Shown piece after piece: positions 30,442 through 39,119 of a DNA stretch of 39,119 bases. Where the stretch lies: positions 1-39,119 of the forward strand of contig JAUCBJ010005123.1 of the NCBI GenBank assembly GCA_032718475.1, written 5' to 3'. The first letter of the stretch is position 1. Every line of letters begins with the position of its first letter. The position numbers and the translations under genes were made by a program. The notes under the pieces were generated by a model that had not been told where the DNA came from, ran no database searches, and saw nothing but the letters and a program-made list of their open reading frames with translations. The DNA comes from Nemertoderma westbladi. Taxonomy: Eukaryota; Xenacoelomorpha; Nemertodermatida; Nemertodermatidae.

Positions 30442-32225
30442 TGCTGCTGTGTACAGGTAGGCCTATACCGCACTGCTTTAATGTCTGGTTTACAGTTCAG
30501 CAGTTCGATGGTTGTAGTTAGTTAGAATAGGCCTTGAGCAGTTGAGAAGGCACGTATGTAAGTCCATTGATAGCTTAAAGCTCAGTAGCTGCGAATGCTA
30601 TACATTACAGCCTGACAGCATTACTGCATTACACTGTTACATCAGTACATGTAATATAATACAGTACCGGTAATACAATACAGTAATACTGTAATACAGT
30701 ACAGTACAGTACCTAAGTTTATAGTACTGTTGGCTTCCTGGAAAACACGCAACAGCTCTATAACCAATGGGCAGCATTGGCGCAACAGCGCAACAACCCA
30801 GGATTGGTTTATTCATTCCACTCTAATTCCATTGGCTTGTACATTCTGTTGCGTTCTATGGCATTCCATTTCTGTCAATTCTTCTGAAATTAAGTCGTAA
30901 TACTTTGTCTAATTCCTGGCCTTATGGGGCGACCCGTAAGACTGGCTGGGCTGGTAATCAAACTATTATGCCATAGAGTATTGAAGTAATAATTTAATAA
31001 ACTAATAATACAAAAGAATATATCACTTTAAAAAAAAAAATCATTTAGTACATCGGTAGGTCTTTCCGGAATTTAAGTAACTTTAAGATACGTAGAAAAG
31101 GAACAACTGTATATAAAAACATTTTTTTTCAATATTTGCGACATTAATTTATTGCTAGTTAGAATCTAGTTAGAATTAAGAAAGATATCAAAGTTTATCA
31201 TGTGACGTATCAGCGTAAATAGAGTTCCTCAACCTCAACTCTCCCACAGATACAGCGATCATCTTCAAGATCCCCGTAGATGAGTCTCATAACTGTATGT
31301 GCCAGATTACTGTAGCTTGACCTAACAGAAGTCCAAGAATGAACGTCTCTTGACTGCGACTGCAGTCCAAAGTGATTGGGTTATAGATGGTTTTAGTTCA
31401 ACATCGCCAAATTTATCGGTAATTCTGAGATATTTTGCCCATAAAAATTCGCTATAGTTATCCACCTCTGACTTTGTGTATTTCAATTGATGATCTTCCA
31501 GTTGATTTATATCAATTAGTCGTGCTGACCTCATATTTTATTTCCATGCTAGGAACTGCTTCACATCGTCTTTACATGGCCGTTATTATATATATTTATT
31601 ATATTACAGTATATTTGTATTTATTGTTTGCACGAATGTATTTATTCACTAGCTGGATGATCAGTACGAGAAAGGAGTTTCAAGAAATACTTCACACGGA
31701 CTATCTTACAACATATTTCAGGTGGTAAAATTGCGCCCGAAATTTTGGTTTCTGTCTGTCTGGGTTGAATAGTGTACCAACTGCCCCTTTCAACATTGCG
31801 GCCCATAAATCTTCCATAGTTTTTCACGATCGTTCTGAGGTCCAGACAGGTTAGCATGATCCACAGATGTTCCCATAACTAAATCATCCGTTTTCTCGGC
31901 ATTTATCTTTAGGCGTCATCGTTGACACCATTCAAATATTTCCATGACCTACTATGAGCACCATGGACTATGTGAGAACTATGGACTACATGACCGCCTG
32001 GAGACTTTGTAGACCCAGACTGATACTCTCGTACTGTATTTATCATCGTGAGTTGGGCAAGGTTTGTAACGAGTGTTATCATTTGCATGCTTTAAATTTA
32101 TTCAACATTTTCTTTATAAAAAAAAAAGCATATATAATGCCATGCAGTAGATAGTACTGTTCCGTTAATGTTAAATGTTAATATGTTAATATATTATAAT
32201 ATCGGTAATGTTAATATATTTACTA
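30442..32225. other. intergenic DNA, no gene recognised; CAGTA-type microsatellite near 30640-30715
   Basis: It holds imperfect TACAGTA/TACCGGTA repeats just upstream of EBAG9 and otherwise mixed AT-rich DNA. Minus-strand frames at 31322-31534 and 31642-31857 look somewhat protein-like but have no recognised domain and may be decayed repeat coding sequence. The EBAG9 promoter should lie at the low-coordinate end of this interval, just above 30441; I see no TATA box. Confidence 0.4.
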
Positions 32226-33474
32226 CGAATAAAAGCTATCAGCTCCAAACAACACGGTTTTTTGCAGAAAAGGTCAACCTTCACACAACTACTTGAATCT
32301 TCATTTGACTGGGTTAGGATTCGCAATAGTGGACGACCAGTGGATATTATTTATACAGATTTCCAGAGGGCTTTTGACAAAGTATCTCATCAGAAACTCC
32401 TTATTAAACTTCACTCGTTTGGTATACAAGGCAGTTTGTTAGCTTGGATTTCGGCATTCCTGTGTAACCGCTACCAACGTACAGTAATAAATGGAGCTCT
32501 GTCAGATCTGGCTTTGGTCACCAGCGGAGTTCCGCAAGGAAGCGTTGTTGCTCCGCTCCTGTTTATCATTTTCATAAATGATATTACGGACAACATCCAC
32601 AAATGTGAAGCTCTATGCGGATGACACGAAATTATACAACTCTATATTCAAAGATCTTAACTCCATGCTTCTACAAGAAGATATCAACTCAATATGCGAA
32701 TGGGCAAAGGTTTGGCAGATGAGTTACAATGTCAAAAAGTGCTCAGTCGTCTCTCTACAGGCTAATAGTCAAACGGTGCGTTCCTACTACATGGGTGAAA
32801 CGTGTCTACAACATCTCAGCGAAGCGAAGGATTTAGGTGTTATAATATCATCCGACTTGAGATTCAGTGAGCATGTGGGGCTTGTGTCTGCCAAGGCACG
32901 TAGAACCTGTTGTCAGATTCGTCGAAACTTTCATCATCGCAGTGCATACCATCAATTTGAGCTATTTAGAGTTTATGCACGGTCAATCTTAGAATACAAT
33001 TGCGCAATCTGGTGCCCCTATCTTGATAAGGACATCAATATTATAGAACAGGTTCAACGAGATTTTACCCGTCGCCTGCCCGGCCTTCAAGGTTTGAGCT
33101 ACGCAGAGCGACTGAACCGGCTCAACACCCGTTCCCTTGAGGAACGGCGCATCGTTATCGATCTGGTGGAAATGTTTAAAATTATTCGTGGGTTCAGTCC
33201 TATATCTGATCTACAGATGTTTCAACTGCCAACCACCCGAACTCGATCAAACGGTTACAATGTAACCATTCCTCACTCGCGTAACTGTATCCATCAGAAC
33301 CACTTATCGGTCCGTCGCATTACCCTGTGGAACTTTCTTCCCTCAACAGTTGTTGGTGCCTCCACCACGTTGGGTTTTCGCACCCAAATCAATAACATTG
33401 ATTTATCTGCTCAATGCACTGGTTCCTGGAAAAACACCATGAATACCGTCCATATCTACTCCAACGTTAATTAA
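32226..33474 (+). pseudogene. 5'-truncated, frameshifted non-LTR (LINE) reverse transcriptase, Jockey/CR1/L2-like
   Basis: The coding sequence begins inside the reverse transcriptase domain (ISSKQHGF), so the endonuclease and ORF1 are missing. Next come the YTDFQRAFDKV motif with a catalytic Asp and the GVPQGSVVAPLLF block. The frame then ends at 32624, while the YADD catalytic motif (32614-32625) lies in the next frame, so a frameshift (one base gained or two lost) falls at about 32580-32610. Downstream reading continues 290 codons to 33474 with the thumb region and the C-terminal RSILEYNCAIWCPYL, QVQRDFTRRLPGL and LEERRIVIDLVEMFKI blocks shared by CR1/L2/Jockey-type elements. It is 5'-truncated and disabled, as most LINE copies are. 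No clear target-site duplication was found. Confidence 0.88.
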
Positions 33475-35393
33475 TTATCTATCATTATTATTATTGATTA
33501 AATATTAAATGTGTTGGCTTAATTTAAAACTAATAAACTCAGCCGCCATACAAGATTGTGATGAATGATTTATTTTTACTGTAATAATATAATACACTTT
33601 GATCCATATTTTAATTAATGTTTCGATCTACAGTACTAAATATGAATAATGTATAGTGAACTATTAATTGTCTGATTTATGTACCGTACTGAATTTTACT
33701 CTACAATTTATTACATATTTTGATAAAAATTATTGCGTATTTTTATTGCATATTTAATTTTTTTAAAATTTTATTTACTTATTATGCCATATACTGTACC
33801 TACTCCAATGTTTCAATGAATTAATATCTATAAATTAATGTGCATTACGTAAATATGCACTTTTATTCTGTTCTGCATTTCATTTCATTTTATTTTGTTT
33901 ATTAATACAATAAGTTGTACTTATTTTACTCTGTGGTGCTTTATTGCATGGCTGAGTGCATAATTTTAACATACTGTATAAACCAATATTTACTTGATTA
34001 CCATACTAACTATCCAGGCTGCAAATGAAGTCCTGGCTAACTATCCTACCGGTATCTATGTAAATGGTAATCTTGTATGTTATGTTTGTTATGTTTCGTT
34101 ACTTTTATATTTGTCGATGTCATTATACTCAAATTCAAATTCAATTCATTCACCTCAGTACACCAGCTGACCAGTACAGCAGTAGCCTACTGCAGTACCG
34201 GTACCTGCAGCCTGACTACAGCTGTACAGTACAGGGTTGTGTAAGTGCAGAAGTGTAATTCCAAAAACACTGTCCAGCCTGCCAGCTGTCTGGTAGCTGC
34301 AATACTGCAATAGTGATAGTCGAATAGTCCAACAGGCATAGTCAACTCGTTAGATAGGTAGTGGAAGCTGGAACGGGAACGTGGAAGGTGAGTTTGATTT
34401 TAAGTAGTCCTACCGGTGCCGGAATCACACAAAATCAGTCGGTGATATACAGATATAGGCCTACTGGTCTGTTGATATACTGATATAGGCCATTTTGGAC
34501 TTGATCCAATTTTGGAACCAATTGCTAAGTCAAAATTGGACTTCCATTCCAATATCAGAATATCGGAATTAATTTGGATATGAATTACAGTGAATTTTCC
34601 ACGGCCTACAATTTTTTCAGACGTTATCTGAAATTTAGGCCTAACCTACATGTTCTTTATTACAGTATTACAAAATAAGAGTTTTAACCGTGCACGAGAT
34701 AATTCCACGGTGCACCACAAAGCTGCAAAGACAACCGACATTCTGACATTTAAAGTTTTGCGCATCCAACAGTCCAATTTTGGACTTTCAGACTTTAAGT
34801 CAAATTTTGTCTTTCCATCAGCACCATACTACAGTCTGATAGTACTACTGTAGTGTACTACACTGCAGCACCTGAGCACTGTGCGTACTGCACTGCAATA
34901 CAGCAATACGCAATAGCAATCGACATTCTGACATTGCTGCGTTTTTACAGTTTTAGGCTGCTGAGTGCTGGTAGGCCTACCGTGTACCAGTGTAGGCCTA
35001 CCGCGAGCCCTGCTACCGCTTACCGGTCAGCCGGTAGTGCTAATTTTGCACATGCTGACATGCCTGCTGTGGGCTGCCTGCTCTGCATCTGCATGCATCC
35101 TCTATACCAGTCCAGCAGTATACACATACAGCTACAATCAAATATGTTCAAATCTGAAGGAGTTGTACTACAGTACCGTACTAAATAAGTAAATAGGCTA
35201 AGTCGGACTTTCGAAATGAACTTGAACTTGCAATGTGCAATGCGCTACACTCAGACACTGCTACAGCACTGCTTGCCGATTACTCTCTATTTTCAATAAT
35301 GGCGTAATAACAATCGTCAGATCGTTGCCTTCTGGTTGCGCCATGGTGTTCTGGTAAGGTGAGGATAGTTTGGCAACTGTGGACCACGCACAA
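33475..35393. other. LINE 3' region and intergenic DNA
   Basis: The first few hundred bases after the LINE stop (to perhaps 33950) are AT-rich and probably include its 3' untranslated region; I found no poly-A or simple-repeat tail that fixes the end. Beyond that are clusters of CAGTAC/CCGGTA and TAGGCCTA palindromes. Plus-strand frames at 34853-35188 and nearby have no recognised domain. A donor-like TTCTG|GTAAGGTGAGG near 35355 could end a leader exon of the SNX24-like gene, but this is weak. Confidence 0.4.
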
Positions 35394-35566
35394 TCAATGT
35401 GGCTGAAGGGTTCCACAACGGACTACACAGTCGCATTTCTCATTGCCAACCGAGTTGATTGAGTCGAGAACTGATTGAGTTTTTTCAATGGAAGCACTGT
35501 TACAGTGTGAAAGGTCACCTTCGAGGTCACCGTAGTCCTCTTTCCTATGCCTCCGTGCCAGCTGAG
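35394..35566 (-). CDS. possible terminal exon of an unidentified minus-strand gene
   Basis: On the minus strand a stretch behind an acceptor-like CACCCCTCAG|C (about 35567) is open for 57 codons to a TGA at 35394. Codon use and composition look protein-coding: QLARRHRKEDYGDLEGDL, then ASIEKTQSVLDSIN, then EKCDCVVRCGT. I recognise no family. Its upstream neighbour is the foldback element at 35571, so if the exon is real the element has inserted directly at its acceptor, or supplies part of it. Chance openness is possible. Confidence 0.28.
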
Positions 35567-35570
35567 GGGT

Positions 35571-36663
35571 GCTGGTCACCTCGCCGCACTGCCTGACTGC
35601 AACTTCGCCGCAGGTCACCTCGCCGCAGATAATGTGCGGCGAGGTGTCTCACTTTGAATGCCATTTTGCCGCAAATTATCGGACACCACGCCGCAAGTCA
35701 TATTAATCATTTATTTCTATATTTACAGGGAAGCCTAGTTATGGCATTACAAGAAGAAATAAAATAATACGGTAAGGTTTGTTTTTCTATTATAATTACT
35801 GTATTATTATAGATACAGTAAGCAAGAGTATTTGAGTAACGTATTAGATTATAGTAAAACAGTCCTAATCGTATGTTTGTCAAAATTGTTGGTCTGTTGT
35901 TGAAAACAAGTGTGACGTTATGAACATTAAAACACTGACAACAAATATAAGTATATCAATATCATTCCACTAAGAACATTACATTTGTAATTAAGTAATT
36001 AAGAACTGTGATCGGTTAACATAAACATACAGTATGAGTATATTAACCTTTGTTGCCTTACTTCCGTTTCCGTACTTAGGCCTAGTTACTGCATTAATAA
36101 AACTACGTGTACGCATTGTACATGTACGTAAATAGTTATTAGATAGATAATTTTCGCATTGAAATGTTTTATTCCAAATTTGAACTTTGTAATATACTGT
36201 AGGCATACATTACAATTTTAAATATAAATTTTTTATATGAAACCTTTCATGACGTCACACTTGTTTTTAAACAACTGATCAACATTTTTGACAAACATAC
36301 GATTAGGATTGTTTTACTATAACATATAATCTAAATACGTTACTCAAATACTCTTACTGTATCTATAATAATACAGTAATTATAAATAGAACAACAAACC
36401 TTACCGTATTATTTTATTTCTTCTTATAATAATGTCCAATGCCATAACTAGGCTTAGTAGGCTTCCCTGTAAATATAGAAATAAATGATTAATATTGACT
36501 TGCGGCGAGGTGTCCGATTATTTGCGGCGAAATGGCATTTGCAGTGAGAGACCTCGCCGCAAGACACCTCGCCTCACATTATCTGCGGCGAGGTGACCTG
36601 CGGCGAAGTGGCATTGCGGCGAGGTGACCTGCGGCGAAGTGGCATTGCGGCGAGGTGACCAGC
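35571..36663. mobile_element. foldback element with ~350-420-bp inverted arms built of CACCTCGCCGCA units
   Basis: The left arm (35571 to about 35923) and right arm (about 36247-36663) are reverse complements with few changes, from GCTGGTCACCTCGCCGCA at the edge to AACAAGTGTGACGT(T/C)ATGA at the inner end. The loop is about 320 bp. The outer part of each arm is an array of GGTCACCTCGCCGCA and TGCCACTTCGCCGCA units, and the right arm has one or two more units than the left, which explains its extra length. The inner part is unique AT-rich sequence. This is the structure of foldback (FB/TIR-repeat) transposons. No transposase is encoded and I see no clear target duplication. Confidence 0.85.
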
Positions 36664-37248
36664 GGCGAGGCGACCCTGTCGGGTGACGACAAATTAAATA
36701 TGGAGAGCATTATCATAATATTCTATTATATATGTATTTTGGCACTAAGGGTTCTACCGCCAATCTGGAAGTAGCAATCCACTGGCAACGTCCCATTCTT
36801 GTTTATTTTCCTATCTTATTCATTATTACAATGTCCATATTATATTACTGTATCTGTGTATTACAGTATTAGCCTAGTTCCCTGTCTGCCCGCCTTGAAT
36901 TGTTTTCAGTTTTGTTTGACTGTTTGTATAGATAGGCTACCTGAATAATGTCTGAAAGGGAAACGGAATGGTATATGGCCTACTGGTGTAGACATAACAG
37001 TCTAATACTGTAATAGACATGTTCGAAAGATCCATCATATTATTAATAATATTATAATACCAAAGGTTTAAAAATAAACATAAAAACTCATTTAAAACAA
37101 TGAAAAACATAAATAAAACTAGCCAAATGTTTTAAACGGATCTATTTTTTTATTGATTATATTTGGTAATTTTATTTCAAGTATTTATTGATTATATTTG
37201 GTGATTTTATTTCTAGTATTTATTACTTTACAGGAAATATAAATTGTG
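36664..37248. other. non-coding, 5' of the SNX24-like exon
   Basis: AT-rich DNA with two near-identical TTTATTGATTATATTTGGT.ATTTTATTTC copies at about 37150-37215. An acceptor-like TACTTTACAG|G at 37233 lies 15 bp before the SNX24-like start codon, which suggests a leader exon upstream. Confidence 0.45.
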
Positions 37249-37492
37249 ATGGTAGTCCGTGTGTTTATTCCTTTCTACAAGACTGTACGCGAATCCGAGG
37301 GAGCTACGGGTTACACGTTATACCGAATCGACGTTTATGTAAACGGACTCAAACACAGTGTAGAGAAACGATACAGCCAGTTCTTTGCGCTCAATAAGGC
37401 ACTGAAGCGCCAACTCGATACGCCTCAACTTCCGCCAAAGAAAATCCGAAATCTCGACAGTAGAGTGTTGGAAGCTCGCCGGTTAGGTCTAG
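37249..37492 (+). CDS. SNX24: SNX24/SNX22-like sorting nexin, first coding exon (PX domain)
   Basis: SNX24-type proteins are small sorting nexins consisting mainly of a PX domain that binds phosphoinositides on endosomes. The ATG at 37249 opens MVVRVFIPFYK, then GYTLYRIDVYVNGLKHSVEK and RYSQFFALNKALKRQ. The EKRYS.F motif holds the Arg and Tyr that contact PI3P in PX domains, and TPQLPPKKIRN followed by VLEARRLGL corresponds to the proline-rich loop and RR.GLE region of SNX24. After 81 codons plus one base the exon meets a donor (CTAG|GTGAGT), where SNX24 has an E codon split in the same phase. The remaining exons are not in the window. I chose ATG over the GTG just before it. Confidence 0.8.
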
Positions 37493-37651
37493 GTGAGTTC
37501 TAAAGGCTAAATCAATAAATTAATCGCATGTTTTTATAACTCAATGTTGTATCGTCTCTATATATTTGTGTTCATTCGCTTAATTAGTAACTGATTAGCC
37601 ACGCATTCCATTGGCTGCATCGTTGCATTAAACCATTATGTCTAATCAATC

Positions 37652-38731
37652 ATGGCTACATCGACTCGGCAATTAAAGTCGGCACTCGATGATCTTTGTA
37701 AACTCATTGGCTTTGGCAACCGCGCGGCCACTTTAACCCCTGAATATTTACGCAAATCTAAGTTTGGCAAAAGCGAGTCCTTCTCACCAGTTTTAACGTC
37801 ACTGTGCGATATTGTATTACGGCTAGAATTTGGCTTAGATCTTTCTGTTATTTCTATTCCAAACGACCCGGAAAGGCTAAATTTCTTACGCTACGTTCTA
37901 CTACAACTCGGTTACGGGAGGCCCGAGATATACAGGCCAGTTTACGATAGTCGTGAGTTATTACTCGTCTTGGCTTGGTACACGGCTCGACCCGGTTTTA
38001 TAGCTCGTGTTTGTGAGGGCGTTCTGTTTGCCGATAAAACCTACTTCGGCCGAGATTCTAGGAAAAGGTGCGAGCCGTTAGCCAGTAGTGAAACGGCGGT
38101 GGGTATACAGACTGATACACCCGTGGACGGGTTGAATTGGCTCAACTTTTCACACGGACAGACTGCGATCCAAGGCCGTATGAATTCCCTGACCGGGTGC
38201 CAACTCAACTCTCAGATCCATAGGGTATACGCGAGCACACACACTAGGGGAGGGCCTGCAGACATACCGCATTATAATATCAATGAGGTTGAAGTTTGTA
38301 GGGATCCCTCCAAACTCAAAGACTACTGCGCCGAAATTGCGTCGACTTTAGAATTTCTGCAGATTGTGGTTTCTTGGCAGACGAACCAGCCAACCTTCTG
38401 GAAGTGGATGGACTCCGTTCTAGCACTGACTTCAAGTAACCCAGACAATAGCAACCCTATTCCTTCCAAAGTTATCGAGTCTGGTAAGTCGGTGTACCAT
38501 CGAGTTTGTTTAGAATCGTTGCTTAGTTACGCGAGGAGACCCACCCTGCCGCACGTGCTGGACCCAGACGGGGTCTACAGGTGTTTCGGTAATCGCGCTT
38601 CAGAACGGATTTCCTGTTTAAATGATTTCATTAAGGATTTGGACCGCCGTGTTGATAAACTCACACGAATACTTCGCCGCGAAATAGATTCCAAGTTGGG
38701 GGAGGTCGATAGCGTACTGAAGATCGATTGA
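37652..38731 (+). CDS. TEDC1: TEDC1-like (C14orf80) protein, complete intronless ORF of 359 aa
   Basis: TEDC1 works with TEDC2 to stabilise delta- and epsilon-tubulin at centrioles, where they maintain triplet microtubules. The ORF starts at ATG 37652 and has no intron. Recognisable features are the N-terminal helical segment (LKSALDDLCKLIGF), a YLRKSKFGK segment, LRYVLLQLGYGR followed by SRELLLVLAWYTARPGF (residues about 80-118, my main basis for the family call), PTFWKWMDSVL (about 248-258), and a C-terminal coiled coil (LNDFIKDLDRRVDKLTRILR, about 323-342). Human TEDC1 is somewhat longer and has several introns. An upstream ATG at 37638 opens a 12-codon overlapping frame. The ORF lies 160 bp after the SNX24 donor on the same strand, apparently inside SNX24 intron 1. 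Confidence 0.65.
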   Translation: MATSTRQLKSALDDLCKLIGFGNRAATLTPEYLRKSKFGKSESFSPVLTSLCDIVLRLEFGLDLSVISIPNDPERLNFLRYVLLQLGYGRPEIYRPVYDSRELLLVLAWYTARPGFIARVCEGVLFADKTYFGRDSRKRCEPLASSETAVGIQTDTPVDGLNWLNFSHGQTAIQGRMNSLTGCQLNSQIHRVYASTHTRGGPADIPHYNINEVEVCRDPSKLKDYCAEIASTLEFLQIVVSWQTNQPTFWKWMDSVLALTSSNPDNSNPIPSKVIESGKSVYHRVCLESLLSYARRPTLPHVLDPDGVYRCFGNRASERISCLNDFIKDLDRRVDKLTRILRREIDSKLGEVDSVLKID

Positions 38732-39119
38732 AATTAAGGTGGGTTAGTCTCACGTAGACTGGTGTTATCTGTCTGTTGTTTTCCTATTGACTGTATATAT
38801 ACATTCATCTTATTTATTTATATATCTGTATATCATATGTTTCACTAAATTATCGAGTTCAATTACTGGGTGTCCCACAAAATTTGACACGGTTTCGCTT
38901 TCAAGTAACTCCGCTGCATTTTAATAATATTCGGCATTATCGGTATCATTATAAATCGAGAGTGCTAACTTAAAGAAGTAAACTTATTAAGTTGCAATGG
39001 TAACCCCCTGCGGCAGTGCATAAAGAAACAAGTGTTTTCGAAAGGTGCATTAATAATTAATTTTAAGAGTAAAAATTTTAAAGCATTTAAAAATTTGTAC
39101 TTTGTTAAGGAATTACAGT
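38732..39119. other. downstream non-coding DNA, possible mobile-element end at about 38864
   Basis: No further exon is visible, and no AATAAA signal is seen close behind the TEDC1-like stop. TTACTGGGTGTCCCACAAAA at about 38863-38882 resembles the TACAGGGTGTCCCA-type terminus of some Tc1/mariner-like elements. The other end would be outside the window. Confidence 0.35.

Noticed and set aside
31322-31857. Two minus-strand frames of about 70 codons that look mildly protein-like
   Set aside because: No family recognised and no splice sites bound them convincingly; possibly decayed repeat coding sequence.
34853-35188. A 111-codon plus-strand frame
   Set aside because: Runs through palindromic CAGTAC/TAGGCCTA-rich DNA, with no domain and no plausible splice context.
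38863-38882. A definite mariner terminal repeat
   Set aside because: Only one end is in the window and the resemblance is a short phrase from memory; mentioned as a possibility only.

Overview
This window is eukaryotic nuclear DNA from an animal. The genes are split by GT/AG introns, the background is AT-rich, and much of the sequence is minisatellite, long inverted-repeat elements and a decayed LINE. I see no bacterial operons, rRNA genes or CRISPR arrays. The gene set (a RIM active-zone protein, EBAG9/RCAS1, a SNX24-type sorting nexin and a TEDC1-like centriole protein) is metazoan. The many TAGGCCTA and ACCGGTA palindromes remind me of echinoderm or other ambulacrarian genomes, but that is recollection and a weak basis for a taxonomic call.

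Layout. 0.4-2.1 kb: a 17-bp minisatellite, followed by a possible plus-strand first exon (2325-2381). 3.4-6.1 kb: two copies of a repeat with matching ends; the larger holds a degenerate tandem array in which each unit carries a CTCF-like motif, and a 31-bp minisatellite (6.2-7.1 kb) follows it. 8758-20577: two coding exons of a minus-strand RIM gene, with the first coding exon at 20434-20577 and the zinc-finger exon at 8758-8941. The 11.5-kb intron between them holds a piggyBac-like composite with two 40-bp minisatellites (9.8-13.1 kb), an inverted-repeat element with a 15-bp AT minisatellite grown inside one arm (15.2-17.6 kb), a 28-bp minisatellite (18.7-19.2 kb) and a palindromic element that abuts the exon 1 splice donor (19.2-20.4 kb). 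A possible RIM 5' leader exon lies near 21.7-21.9 kb.

22.3-26.4 kb holds more repeats: a 45-bp repeat x4, a degenerate array with a perfect 20-bp palindrome, a second copy of the palindromic family, another inverted-repeat element and a tRNA-derived SINE. 27.5-29.1 kb is a C-rich minisatellite next to EBAG9, which is on the minus strand with exons at 30079-30441 and about 29103-29345. 32.2-33.5 kb is a 5'-truncated, frameshifted LINE reverse transcriptase. 35.6-36.7 kb is a foldback element with roughly 350-420 bp arms, beside a possible minus-strand exon. 37249-37492 is the first coding exon of a SNX24-like gene, and 37652-38731 is an intact intronless TEDC1-like ORF just downstream on the same strand.

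The genes do not form a pathway. RIM and EBAG9 both act in regulated secretion in other animals, but nothing here shows that their proximity is more than chance. Gene assignments rest on motifs I recognise by eye plus agreement of splice sites and codon phase. No database search was run.
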